Below, piece by piece: positions 54,814 through 62,618 of a stretch of DNA of 64,000 nucleotides. The position numbers were made by a program, and so were the translations under genes. The notes under the pieces are model-generated. The model had not been told where the DNA came from. It saw nothing but the letters and a program-made list of their open reading frames with translations, and made no database searches. How positions within the stretch are numbered: the stretch's first letter is position 1; each line of letters begins with the position of its first letter. Origin of the DNA: Chlamydomonas sphaeroides (lineage: Eukaryota > Chlorophyta > Chlorophyceae > Chlamydomonadales > Chlamydomonadaceae); NCBI GenBank assembly GCA_001662425.1, contig BDDC01000032.1, positions 23,553 through 87,552 on the forward strand, written 5' to 3'.

Positions 54814-55830
54814 TCAAATGTACTGAATGTTATAGCCCCTCTGCATCATCCAGCGTCGACGCGCGGATGCCACGCGAGCGTGCCAGCTGTGCAGCAGGGA
54901 GCTGTCGAACAACAGCGGAGCAGTAGTAGCCGTTGTGGGCTGCAAGGCCTCGACCATCGTGACGCGCCGCTGCCACTCCACCGGGTCTGGGCTGCTCAGT
55001 GCTGCAAGGAGCAACGTATTCCGTTCTTCTTTGCCTCCGGAACCGGTCAACCCTTTCATGGCTCCTGCAAGAGTTTCCACAGGGAGCAGGTGGACCATGG
55101 CAACGAGGAGGCTCCGCATGGCGCTTTTATTGTGACGCAGCAGAGTCGATATCGATGTCAGCATCATGACGGTAGTCAGCATCATCGCGATCGCTGGAAA
55201 CCGCCGGATGCAGCTCGTGCCATCACACGAACTAGCTTCCAAGAGTCCCCTCTTGAGGACGGTTACGTTGAGTCGTCCGTGCACCTCCTGAGAGGAGAGG
55301 CGCCACTCAAGGACCCGCAGCTTAGACCCGGAAGCTGTCGCGTAGTCGATGAGAGCTTCGTCGAGCTTGTCGACGCACCCTTTCCACCACCATTTTCCAA
55401 GATCGTAGAGCGCTCGGCACATGTCGACGCTTTCGATGTTGTTGACCATCCATAGACACTCAACCATGATGAACCGACGAAAGTCAGCGTCCTTGTCTGG
55501 ATGGAACCCGCTGTTTTTCGCGGCTATGCGAAAGTTGTCGGCGGAGCCGGTGCCGTTCGCAAACACGATCTTTAGCATACGTCGCCGCTCCTTTGCAGAG
55601 AGCTCCTTGCGCATGGCCACTGGGGTCCATTTTGCTGCAAAGAGGCTCGTCGGAACCGGTTCTGATAGCCTGACAAGTCTGCAACTGTCGTATTCAGTGC
55701 GCGCGTGGCGATTGAATAGACGTAGAAAACACGAAACGCCGTTCGTCTGGCCGTGTGAGCGGCGCAGGATGTTTGCAACAACATCCAGTGGAAGGTCGGC
55801 GGCGGGCGACATCATTCTTCTGTCTGGCAT
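54814..55830 (-). CDS. hypothetical protein, F-box-like N-terminus
   Basis: 338 residues from the ATG at 55830. Residues ~8-45 (DLPLDVVANILRR.., CFLRLFNRHARTEY) match the F-box pattern 'LPxDvlxxIlxxl...lRlvcr'. The remainder is helical and may hold degenerate ankyrin-like units (MCRALYDLGKWWW, LDEALIDYATASGS). Such proteins recruit host ubiquitin ligases; inference only. Tight 45-base spacing to PCNA on the same strand. Confidence 0.5.
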   Translation of the reverse strand: MPDRRMMSPAADLPLDVVANILRRSHGQTNGVSCFLRLFNRHARTEYDSCRLVRLSEPVPTSLFAAKWTPVAMRKELSAKERRRMLKIVFANGTGSADNFRIAAKNSGFHPDKDADFRRFIMVECLWMVNNIESVDMCRALYDLGKWWWKGCVDKLDEALIDYATASGSKLRVLEWRLSSQEVHGRLNVTVLKRGLLEASSCDGTSCIRRFPAIAMMLTTVMMLTSISTLLRHNKSAMRSLLVAMVHLLPVETLAGAMKGLTGSGGKEERNTLLLAALSSPDPVEWQRRVTMVEALQPTTATTAPLLFDSSLLHSWHARVASARRRWMMQRGYNIQYI

Positions 55831-55875
55831 CAGACTCCAAATCAATCCAAATCAACTTTTGAAATCTCCCTTTGA

Positions 55876-56688
55876 TTAGACCATCTCCGACTTGGTCGAC
55901 GCAGTCGTCTGCGGTGCGAGGCACAGCTTGATCTCTCCGAGACTGGCAACTGAGTAGCGCAGGATGAGGGGGTAATCGTTCTTAAGGAAGATCTCGCATG
56001 TGTTGCACAGGTTCGTGCACTTTGTGAAGAGGACGAGGTGTTTGATTGAGAACACGCCTTGAACAATCTCACTGGAGTCGCCTGTGTTTGAGATGCGGTG
56101 CAGACCGTTGTCGCTGTCGGATAGGACCGTCTCCTGGCAGCAGAAGTCCCCCTTGCAACTAAAAATGAGTGTGCTGCCAATGTTCTTGATCTCCATATAC
56201 TCCGCGAGGTTGTTCATGTCCCTGCAGATCTTCTGAAACTCGCAACTTGGCATGGTGATAGTCGTTGTGAACTGCGCAGGGTCAATCGTGATCTTTGTAT
56301 TATCCAGGTCGAGGAGGTTAAGCTTGAACTGCGTTCTCGACGTGCCATTCTCAATTTTGACGCCCAAGTGATTCATGTTCTCCGGCTCGATGAAGAGCGT
56401 CAGTGCGTCATTGTTATTGATCGTCTTGATGAGTTTGTGCATGTTCAGCATGTTGACGCCAATGACGATCTTTTGTTGACAGTGATAGTACTCAAACTTG
56501 TCGGCTTCCAGTTTCAGATGCACGAGCACCACGTGCGACGTGTCCATGGCAACAATCCGCAGGCCATGGCTGTCAATCTCGATGCACGTGTCAGTCAGGA
56601 GCTCCTTGAGGGCCTCAACCAAGATCTTAAAGGACACCGACTGAACCGTCCGGATTTCGACGCAATAATTGTTCGCTGACATTGCCAT
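55876..56688 (-). CDS. PCNA: proliferating cell nuclear antigen (sliding clamp)
   Basis: 270 residues from ATG 56688 (MAMSANNYCVEIRT); the frame upstream starts with TTG. Family features: IVEALKELLTDTCIEIDSHGLRIVAMDTSHVVLVHLKL near the N-terminus, NMHKLIKTINNNDALTLFI, CEFQKICRDMNNLAEY and a final strand PLILRYSVASLGEIKLCLAP. It forms a ring that tethers polymerase and other enzymes. The clamp-loader-like gene lies ~32 kb away. Confidence 0.95.
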   Translation of the reverse strand: MAMSANNYCVEIRTVQSVSFKILVEALKELLTDTCIEIDSHGLRIVAMDTSHVVLVHLKLEADKFEYYHCQQKIVIGVNMLNMHKLIKTINNNDALTLFIEPENMNHLGVKIENGTSRTQFKLNLLDLDNTKITIDPAQFTTTITMPSCEFQKICRDMNNLAEYMEIKNIGSTLIFSCKGDFCCQETVLSDSDNGLHRISNTGDSSEIVQGVFSIKHLVLFTKCTNLCNTCEIFLKNDYPLILRYSVASLGEIKLCLAPQTTASTKSEMV

Positions 56689-56754
56689 CTTCAATATCCT
56701 CAATAATGTAGACTCCCTCGTGGTAACTCTTATGTTGGTTCCCAGGAAACCCCA

Positions 56755-57738
56755 ATGTACGACACCCGAGGAGAAAAGAGATGCTGCATCATCTGCGATG
56801 CAAGTACCGACAAGTACTTTGGGGTTGTTGCGCGGGTGTTGCAGGCCAAGCTCCGCCTCTACAATATCGCGTCACACATACTAGCAGCGCCGTCGACATC
56901 TAGTGATGTTGATTCAGATTATTACATCACGTTTACCGCTCACGTCGACGGATCTTCGCATGACTTGTTAGGGTGTGGCAGGAGGTACATTGTATACAAC
57001 TTTGAACAGTTGACAGCGCGCCCTGACCTCTTGGAGCACGGGTGTTCTTTTGTTGCTCGGCTGCAGGGGGCGATGATGGTGTGGGATTACTCGGCGGCAA
57101 ATGTGTCCCTGCTTTCCAAGATACTGCCGTCGCTATCCGGTCGGACCCATCACGTACCCTACTGCTACGAGCCGGGTATCATGGACATCGTCGGTGGCCC
57201 CCAGCGCTGGCTGCACCCGTCCTGCCGGAAGTACAGGGTGCTCTTTACGGGGGCACTATCGCTGCGTCGTCGGTGTGTTCTCGCTGGCACGATCGACGCC
57301 CTTGGTCGCCGGGCCGTCTTCATCTCGAACGATTGCTGGGAAACCGGTGGCGCACACCGCATGGCCTACAAGAACGCCGTGATTGGTATCAATTTACACG
57401 CTTCTTCTTTCCACCTGACACACATACTCGAGGTGCACCGAATTGTACCCCTAGTGGCAAACGGTGTGTACGTCATCTCCGAACGTAGCGGTGACGCATG
57501 GTACGATGCTCTCTTCGAGGGGGTCATCGACTATATAGATCCTCCTAGCGACGACGACACCGATGTTGCGGACGCTCTGCAACGCGCGGTGCTCAGGGTT
57601 CTCCAATTGCGCGATGAAGACCTTCAACAACGCCTGCATGAACGCCGAGAGCTGCTGTCGGAGCGGCTAGGGCTCGCAGCGCACCCCTTGAACAATGATA
57701 TAAGGCGTACGTTGATTCGAGACGTACTTGACCATTGA
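56755..57738 (+). CDS. GT-B glycosyltransferase-like protein
   Basis: 327 residues. Pattern of a group-1/CgeB-type glycosyltransferase: RRYIVYNFEQL, VWDYSAANVSLL, HHVPYCYEPGI, YRVLFTGALSLRR and the donor-side AVIGINLHASSFHLTHILEVHRIVPLVANGVYVISE. The E-x7-E-like site is represented by EVHRI..SE. Divergent from PCNA. With the CAP10 enzyme it gives the virus at least two glycosyltransferases. Confidence 0.7.
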   Translation: MYDTRGEKRCCIICDASTDKYFGVVARVLQAKLRLYNIASHILAAPSTSSDVDSDYYITFTAHVDGSSHDLLGCGRRYIVYNFEQLTARPDLLEHGCSFVARLQGAMMVWDYSAANVSLLSKILPSLSGRTHHVPYCYEPGIMDIVGGPQRWLHPSCRKYRVLFTGALSLRRRCVLAGTIDALGRRAVFISNDCWETGGAHRMAYKNAVIGINLHASSFHLTHILEVHRIVPLVANGVYVISERSGDAWYDALFEGVIDYIDPPSDDDTDVADALQRAVLRVLQLRDEDLQQRLHERRELLSERLGLAAHPLNNDIRRTLIRDVLDH

Positions 57739-57739
57739 C

Positions 57740-58318
57740 ATGTCCATTTTCGAGGAGCATCAAGTGGTCATTGAGCTTGCTTCAGAATCCAGGGCTTGTA
57801 CAGAAGCGCTGCTGAACAAGTACCGCGATGCACTTCAAGAAAAAAGCAGAGAATGCACAGAACTTTCCTCGACGTTATCTGCATGTCGTGCAGATGTTTC
57901 ACGACTCTGCAACGAGATCGAGGAATCCACCGCAGAGCACCATGCGCTTCGCGCGAGAGTCCTGCATCTTGAGGAAGAGAACAGGGAATTTACGAAAGTC
58001 TCACGGGTCGTCGCCATCGAACGCGAGAATGCATTGCTCCGACAACAGATTGACAGATTCAAGTTACAGGAGGCAGAACGTGGAAAACGTCCCACGAAGC
58101 AGAAGCTCCGAGGACTGACTCAGTCGGAGTCTGAGACTCCGCTTCTAACTCCGACTCCGTCTCTGACTCTAACTCATACTCATACCCAAACCGAGGGAGA
58201 ATGTTATACGCAGACCGATGACGCCAATGGAGAGAAGACGATTGCATCTTTGGAGCTCGAGAATGAGAACCTACGCGATGAAGTGCGTGTGTTGACGGAG
58301 ATTCTCAAGAAACGATGA
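57740..58318 (+). CDS. coiled-coil protein
   Basis: 192 residues from the ATG at 57740, one base after the stop of the glycosyltransferase, so probably cotranscribed. Two coiled-coil segments (residues ~25-110 and ~165-192, ending LRDEVRVLTEILKKR) flank a Thr/Pro/Ser linker with TLTHTHTQTEG repeats. No catalytic domain; probably a scaffold or structural protein. Confidence 0.6.
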   Translation: MSIFEEHQVVIELASESRACTEALLNKYRDALQEKSRECTELSSTLSACRADVSRLCNEIEESTAEHHALRARVLHLEEENREFTKVSRVVAIERENALLRQQIDRFKLQEAERGKRPTKQKLRGLTQSESETPLLTPTPSLTLTHTHTQTEGECYTQTDDANGEKTIASLELENENLRDEVRVLTEILKKR

Positions 58319-58321
58319 TTA

Positions 58322-59072
58322 TCAAGTAAACCGCAGATTCATCGCGTGGTCTAGCGTATTGTTAAAGTTGACGAGCGGCTTGGTGCGCTTCAACTTTATC
58401 TTTTCTTTGTACTTGTTGACACGCTCATTGTCAATGGGGATGTAACGGTACTCGGAGCGCATCTCTCTGTGATTGATCTCCTCGACCTGCTGAGTCACTG
58501 TCATCATCGGTGGAAAGTTCACCAGCACCAGCCGAGATGTGTGACAGCGCTCCCTGAACTCCTCTATGCTGATGGGACCTCCGAACATCGACAGCACTAG
58601 CCGGCTTGGCGCCGGGCGGATGAGGTATGGGTGACCCAACTCGCGCGCCAGCATGTTGAGGAACCCGTGGCGCATCATGATCTCATCAGAACTCTCTTTG
58701 CTGTCGAGGTTGTAGGCGGCTGCGCATTCGCAGCTGCAGAAACATCCATACACCATGAACTTGCCAATGTCCTCATTGTACGCAAGCGGGATACCGACAG
58801 GCACATTGCTGAAGCGATGACAGCACCAATAGCAGTGGACCGACGTGCTGACAGGCCACTCGCCGTTCTTACACTTTTCGTCAAAGTCCATCAATAGCTT
58901 GATCGCCTTGAGGGTGCCAATGGATGAGGAGGAGCACGTTGTCGTCGTTATCGGTGTTGTCGTTGCTGTCGTTGTTGTCGTTGCTGTCGTTGTCGGTGTG
59001 ATTGGTGATTGAAGCTGCGGAAGTTGAAGCTCATGATTGTGATGCGTCTGCTGTGGCGGCTCGGTGACCAAG

Positions 59073-59105
<33 letters not shown>

Positions 59106-59629
59106 AGGGTTCCAGGAAACATTTCGAGTCTGTCCGCCGTAGATGAAAAGACGTCAAAGTCGGCATATCCCAGTGGGTCCTGGTGGTGCAACGAATCAAG
59201 GGCTGTCGGCCCGTCATTGCTCTTGAGCGGTGCTGCAAGGTTCCCGAATTGTTGATGCTGTATCGCTTGTGGCACATGCGTCTGGACGTCGAGCTTGATG
59301 ATGACTGTTTCTGTATCGATGCCTCCTTCCTGAAGACGGGACTCTCCAGGAACAGACGCATCATACACCGCTTTACTGCTGGCCTTGCTGCACCGCTTAG
59401 ACGACGCTGTCTGCCTCGTCACTGCTGTTGGTGGCTCTGCAGAGGTCAGGTCCACCTCAGATGTCAGGGTCGGCCGCGGAATGTCTGCGAGTACAGGGTT
59501 CTTCGGGCGTCTGCCACGGCGCACTACCTGCTGCTGCTCTGTATGTATCGGAGGCGAAGGGGGAGGAGCCGCTCTTCTCGGTTTCTTTGTGGCAGCGGCT
59601 TTTGCGGGGACATTTTGGAGTTCATCCAT
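58322..59629 (-). CDS. VLTF2-like late transcription factor (A1L-type FCS zinc finger)
   Basis: 435 residues from ATG 59629 (MDELQNVPAKAA). The C-terminal ~170 residues carry the family zinc finger VHCYWCCHRFSNVPVGIPLAYN then GKFMVYGCFCSCECAAAYN, seen in poxvirus A1 and giant-virus homologues. The N-terminal half is low-complexity: basic AT-hook-like RRGRRPKN, poly-Gln (DNA CTG repeats at 59080-59103) and Thr runs. Expected to direct late gene transcription by the viral polymerase. Confidence 0.88.
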
Positions 59630-59688
59630 GCTTGACTTGGGAGAGGGTGTCTGGATCAATGTTCCTGCGGCTTAAGTCCATTTCTCCA

Positions 59689-59931
59689 TCATTGAAACTC
59701 ATTGTCATCCTCCTCTTCGTTATCATCTTTGCGACGCCTTTGTTTTGTTGAAGTCTTCTTCTCTGGGGTTGTTGATGGGCTCGATGACTTGTTGATTACA
59801 GCGGTTGCCTTGTTGTGCGAGACCGCACGCCGGATCGCCTGGAGTTCCTCCCTGAATTGCAGGATCGTGTTCCCAATGTACAGATTGAACATGCCAACAA
59901 GCGCGCACAAAATCCATACGCTCCACATCAT
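59689..59931 (-). CDS. small N-anchored membrane protein
   Basis: 80 residues from the paired ATGs at 59931/59928. One N-terminal TM helix (VWILCALVGMFNLYIGNTIL) then a basic-acidic tail (KQRRRKDDNEEEDDNEFQ). Type of small virion membrane protein. Family unknown. Confidence 0.55.
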   Translation of the reverse strand: MMWSVWILCALVGMFNLYIGNTILQFREELQAIRRAVSHNKATAVINKSSSPSTTPEKKTSTKQRRRKDDNEEEDDNEFQ

Positions 59932-60000
59932 CTCTTTCTCTCTCCTTGAAAGGAAAGATATTGTCGTCGAACGCGATACCAAATTTACAACCCTATCAAA

Positions 60001-60050
60001 ACTACTCTTCACTACTCATCACTACTCATCACTACTCGTCACTACTCATC
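60001..60050. repeat. CACTACTCAT 10-mer tandem repeat
   Basis: Five imperfect copies between two same-strand genes; reaches into the 3' end of the gene at 60042. Confidence 0.9.
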
Positions 60051-60449
60051 AAAAGAAGCAGGGGCGCGCGCCCTTTTCCGTTCCCGCTGCGCCGCCTTCT
60101 CCTCCAAAGGTACCACATACTCGTCGTTGAGACGCGTAAAAACAGCAGAGCTCGCAGCATCCGGCGCAACTGTCGCGTCGGCCATCTGTTGCATCATCGT
60201 CAACATGAAACCCAAATGCTTCTCCAAATCAAACGCGGTATCGCAACACGCTGCAAACAACGTCGGGTAACCAACAGCAAATGCGCTGTGTCGCTCGCGG
60301 AGCGTATCAATACTTGCACCCTCTACCATGATCGCCTTTCGAATGGCGTCTGCCGTGTCGCGGATCTCTAAAGCCTGGGTCCCGATTGGCTTCGCCTGGG
60401 TCGCATCATGATGACGCTTGTGCACCACCTCCTGCTGCGGGCGGCTCAT
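60042..60449 (-). CDS. small conserved-looking protein
   Basis: 135 residues. Central helix-rich core RHSAFAVGYPTLFAACCDTAFDLEKHLGFMLTMM, with the pattern 'Fa..YPtLF' that I recall in small giant-virus proteins of unknown function. C-terminus basic (AQRERKRARAPASF). ATG at 60449. Confidence 0.6.
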   Translation of the reverse strand: MSRPQQEVVHKRHHDATQAKPIGTQALEIRDTADAIRKAIMVEGASIDTLRERHSAFAVGYPTLFAACCDTAFDLEKHLGFMLTMMQQMADATVAPDAASSAVFTRLNDEYVVPLEEKAAQRERKRARAPASFDE

Positions 60450-60498
60450 TCTTCTCTCCTTAACTTGATGTAGACAGCTGCGTATCCTTATACTGTCT

Positions 60499-61065
60499 TC
60501 ATTGCCGCCGCTTCAACAGCACGAAGCACTTGCGCACGTGCACAAAGACCAGCACCTCGACGATGAGGCCCGACATGCTCGACGGGCACAGCGGCAGCAG
60601 GCCCGGACGGTTCAGGGGTGCCGGAAAGTGCGACGACATGATGCTGCACGGATACGCTGACTGCAGAGATACCATCACAAACTGCGCCGGCACCGTCTGC
60701 AGGTAGGCGACGTCAACCGGTAGCCCGTTCCACATGGGTCCCGGCGGCGCTTTGTCCATTGCGTTGACCGCAAAGATCTCACTCCTCGCGTGAAGGACAA
60801 ATGTGCTCGTCACGGGAAAAATGTACAAGTCAAACTTGAAGTTGAGCATGACCACCTCCACCACTTGCTGCATGGGGTAGCACATGAGGCCAAACAGCTT
60901 GTTGGTGTAGTCAAAAGACTTCTTCTTCTCCGAAGACATGACGTCCTTCTCCGAAGACATGACGTCCTTCTCCGAAGACATGACGTCCTTCTCCGAAGAC
61001 ATGACGTCCGAAGACCTATTCACAACCGCCGCTGCGTCAATGAGCATCAGCAGTGGATCAGTCAT
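60499..61065 (-). CDS. hypothetical protein with DVMSSEK repeats
   Basis: 188 residues from ATG 61065 (MTDPLLMLIDAAAVV). Residues ~20-45 are four copies of DVMSSEK encoded by perfect 21-base repeats (60930-61012). The rest has a hydrophobic C-terminal stretch (GLIVEVLVFVHVRKCFVLL) and looks folded. The adjacent + strand gene starts 165 bases away. Family unknown. Confidence 0.55.
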   Translation of the reverse strand: MTDPLLMLIDAAAVVNRSSDVMSSEKDVMSSEKDVMSSEKDVMSSEKKKSFDYTNKLFGLMCYPMQQVVEVVMLNFKFDLYIFPVTSTFVLHARSEIFAVNAMDKAPPGPMWNGLPVDVAYLQTVPAQFVMVSLQSAYPCSIMSSHFPAPLNRPGLLPLCPSSMSGLIVEVLVFVHVRKCFVLLKRRQ

Positions 61066-61229
61066 GTTTCTGCCGGTATTCCGATAAATATCCAACTTTA
61101 TCCTATTTTCCCGAGGGAGACGTCGTACAATCCATCTCTGAATCTCTATACATCTCCAGGGTCCACACTTCCGCGGTTGAATCACAAACGATAATAAATC
61201 TCTCGACAGTAAATCTCTCGACGAGTAAA

Positions 61230-61982
61230 ATGCCTTCTGCATCATCAAGTTTCTGTTCCTCGCTGGGCATGCGGCTTCACATGCTGCTTCTGGGTGTGAT
61301 TATTTGCATCATTGTGTACATGTACTTGATCTGTAGGGACGTCAAAGTCATCCAGACACATGTAAACGATTTGCATGCGAAACTTGAAGCGGCCTTGCTG
61401 ACTGTGCATCGATCCCAGCAAGTTGGGCGTGAGGCTGCATCGGCAGCTCATGTGGAGAACACGTCTTGTATCAATACACCCCAAACATGTCATGTGCCGA
61501 CACCAAGACCTTCACCAAAGCTTTCGAAGAACGATGACGATTCCATCAGTGAAGACCTGCGTGACATGCTGACCCGTATCGAAGACGAGGAGGACGACGT
61601 GGCGATGAATGAAGATGACAAGCATGACAGTTGCAAACTACCGAACAAACTACCAAACAAACTACCGAGCAAACTACTGAACGAATTACCGAACGAACTA
61701 CCTACCGAGCTATCGACTCTCGACCTACCAACCGAGCTATCGACTCTCGACCTACCAACCGAGCTATCGACTCTCGACCTACCAACCGAGCTGTCGACTC
61801 TCGATCTAACTACAGAAGGGCCTACCTCTATCACCTCGGAGGATCTTACAACGGAAGACGACCTACGTAGCAAAAAACTCGACGAGCTCAGGAAGCTCTG
61901 CAGGGAGCATCATGTGGATGTCAGCGGCAAAAAGGACGTGCTCGTCTCGCGATTAATCAGTTGCATGACCGTGCGCACGTAA
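61230..61982 (+). CDS. membrane-anchored SAP-domain protein
   Basis: 250 residues from ATG 61230. One N-terminal TM helix (MLLLGVIICIIVYMYLIC), then an acidic region, tandem KLPNKLPSKLLNELPNELP and LPTELSTLD repeats (61630-61810), and a C-terminal SAP domain (SKKLDELRKLCREHHVDVSGKKDVLVSRLISCM). SAP domains bind AT-rich DNA, so this could tie the viral genome to the inner membrane (inference). Confidence 0.75.
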   Translation: MPSASSSFCSSLGMRLHMLLLGVIICIIVYMYLICRDVKVIQTHVNDLHAKLEAALLTVHRSQQVGREAASAAHVENTSCINTPQTCHVPTPRPSPKLSKNDDDSISEDLRDMLTRIEDEEDDVAMNEDDKHDSCKLPNKLPNKLPSKLLNELPNELPTELSTLDLPTELSTLDLPTELSTLDLPTELSTLDLTTEGPTSITSEDLTTEDDLRSKKLDELRKLCREHHVDVSGKKDVLVSRLISCMTVRT

Positions 61983-62036
61983 GAAATAATATCAGGGTAA
62001 AGAAATTGGTCTTCTCTGAAAGTATAGAGTACACTC

Positions 62037-62618
62037 ATGGCAGAGGTTCGGCAATGCAGCGAATGCGTCCGTGACAGCGATAATAAGTACTACGACTGCC
62101 CTCCGCGCATGGCGGATGGTCGTATGTTCACCGACTACAGGCCACGGTGCGACATCAATTATGTGAGCTTTGCCTGCTCTAAGAACATGGATAGCTACTC
62201 GTACCGGCAGTTCCTCGTGTCAAATGCAGATGGTCTGATGCAAAAGATGCGTGAGAATGCGTACAACACAGCGAGTTGTGGGCCATGCGTGGAGCCATTC
62301 AACTCTGGTACCATGCTGAACGAAAAGGAAATGGACGTATGCGACGGGGCAACCTGCAAACGCGTCCAGGTAGGGGACGGCAGTGGAATCGGCGTCGGCA
62401 GGTACTACAGCGAAGCAAGCGCCGGAAATGCAGGGTTTGCTGCAAAGCGTGCAGCTCAACAGGCCGATATGAAGAAGAAAGCCAACTGCTGTGGGGCGCA
62501 GGCTGATTATGCGGGATACTATCCGCCCTACAGTCTGACGGGCGACCTTCCTAATCGACTAGCGATGCCCGGCGGCGGTGTGCCCCTGAGTGGCGGCGAC
62601 AGCAGCATCGTCTTTTAG
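62037..62618 (+). CDS. Cys-rich conserved virion-type protein
   Basis: 193 residues. N-terminal CSECVRDSDNKYYDCPPRMADGRMFTDYRPRCDINY is a pattern I know from many algal and mimivirus-like genomes, in proteins usually found in particles. About a dozen cysteines; C-terminus Gly/Pro-rich. Preceded by AAGTATAGAG, resembling the TATA part of the putative late promoter. Confidence 0.7.
   Translation: MAEVRQCSECVRDSDNKYYDCPPRMADGRMFTDYRPRCDINYVSFACSKNMDSYSYRQFLVSNADGLMQKMRENAYNTASCGPCVEPFNSGTMLNEKEMDVCDGATCKRVQVGDGSGIGVGRYYSEASAGNAGFAAKRAAQQADMKKKANCCGAQADYAGYYPPYSLTGDLPNRLAMPGGGVPLSGGDSSIVF

Noticed and set aside
61630..61810. CRISPR-like repeats
   Set aside because: Direct coding repeats (LPTELSTLD) without spacers.
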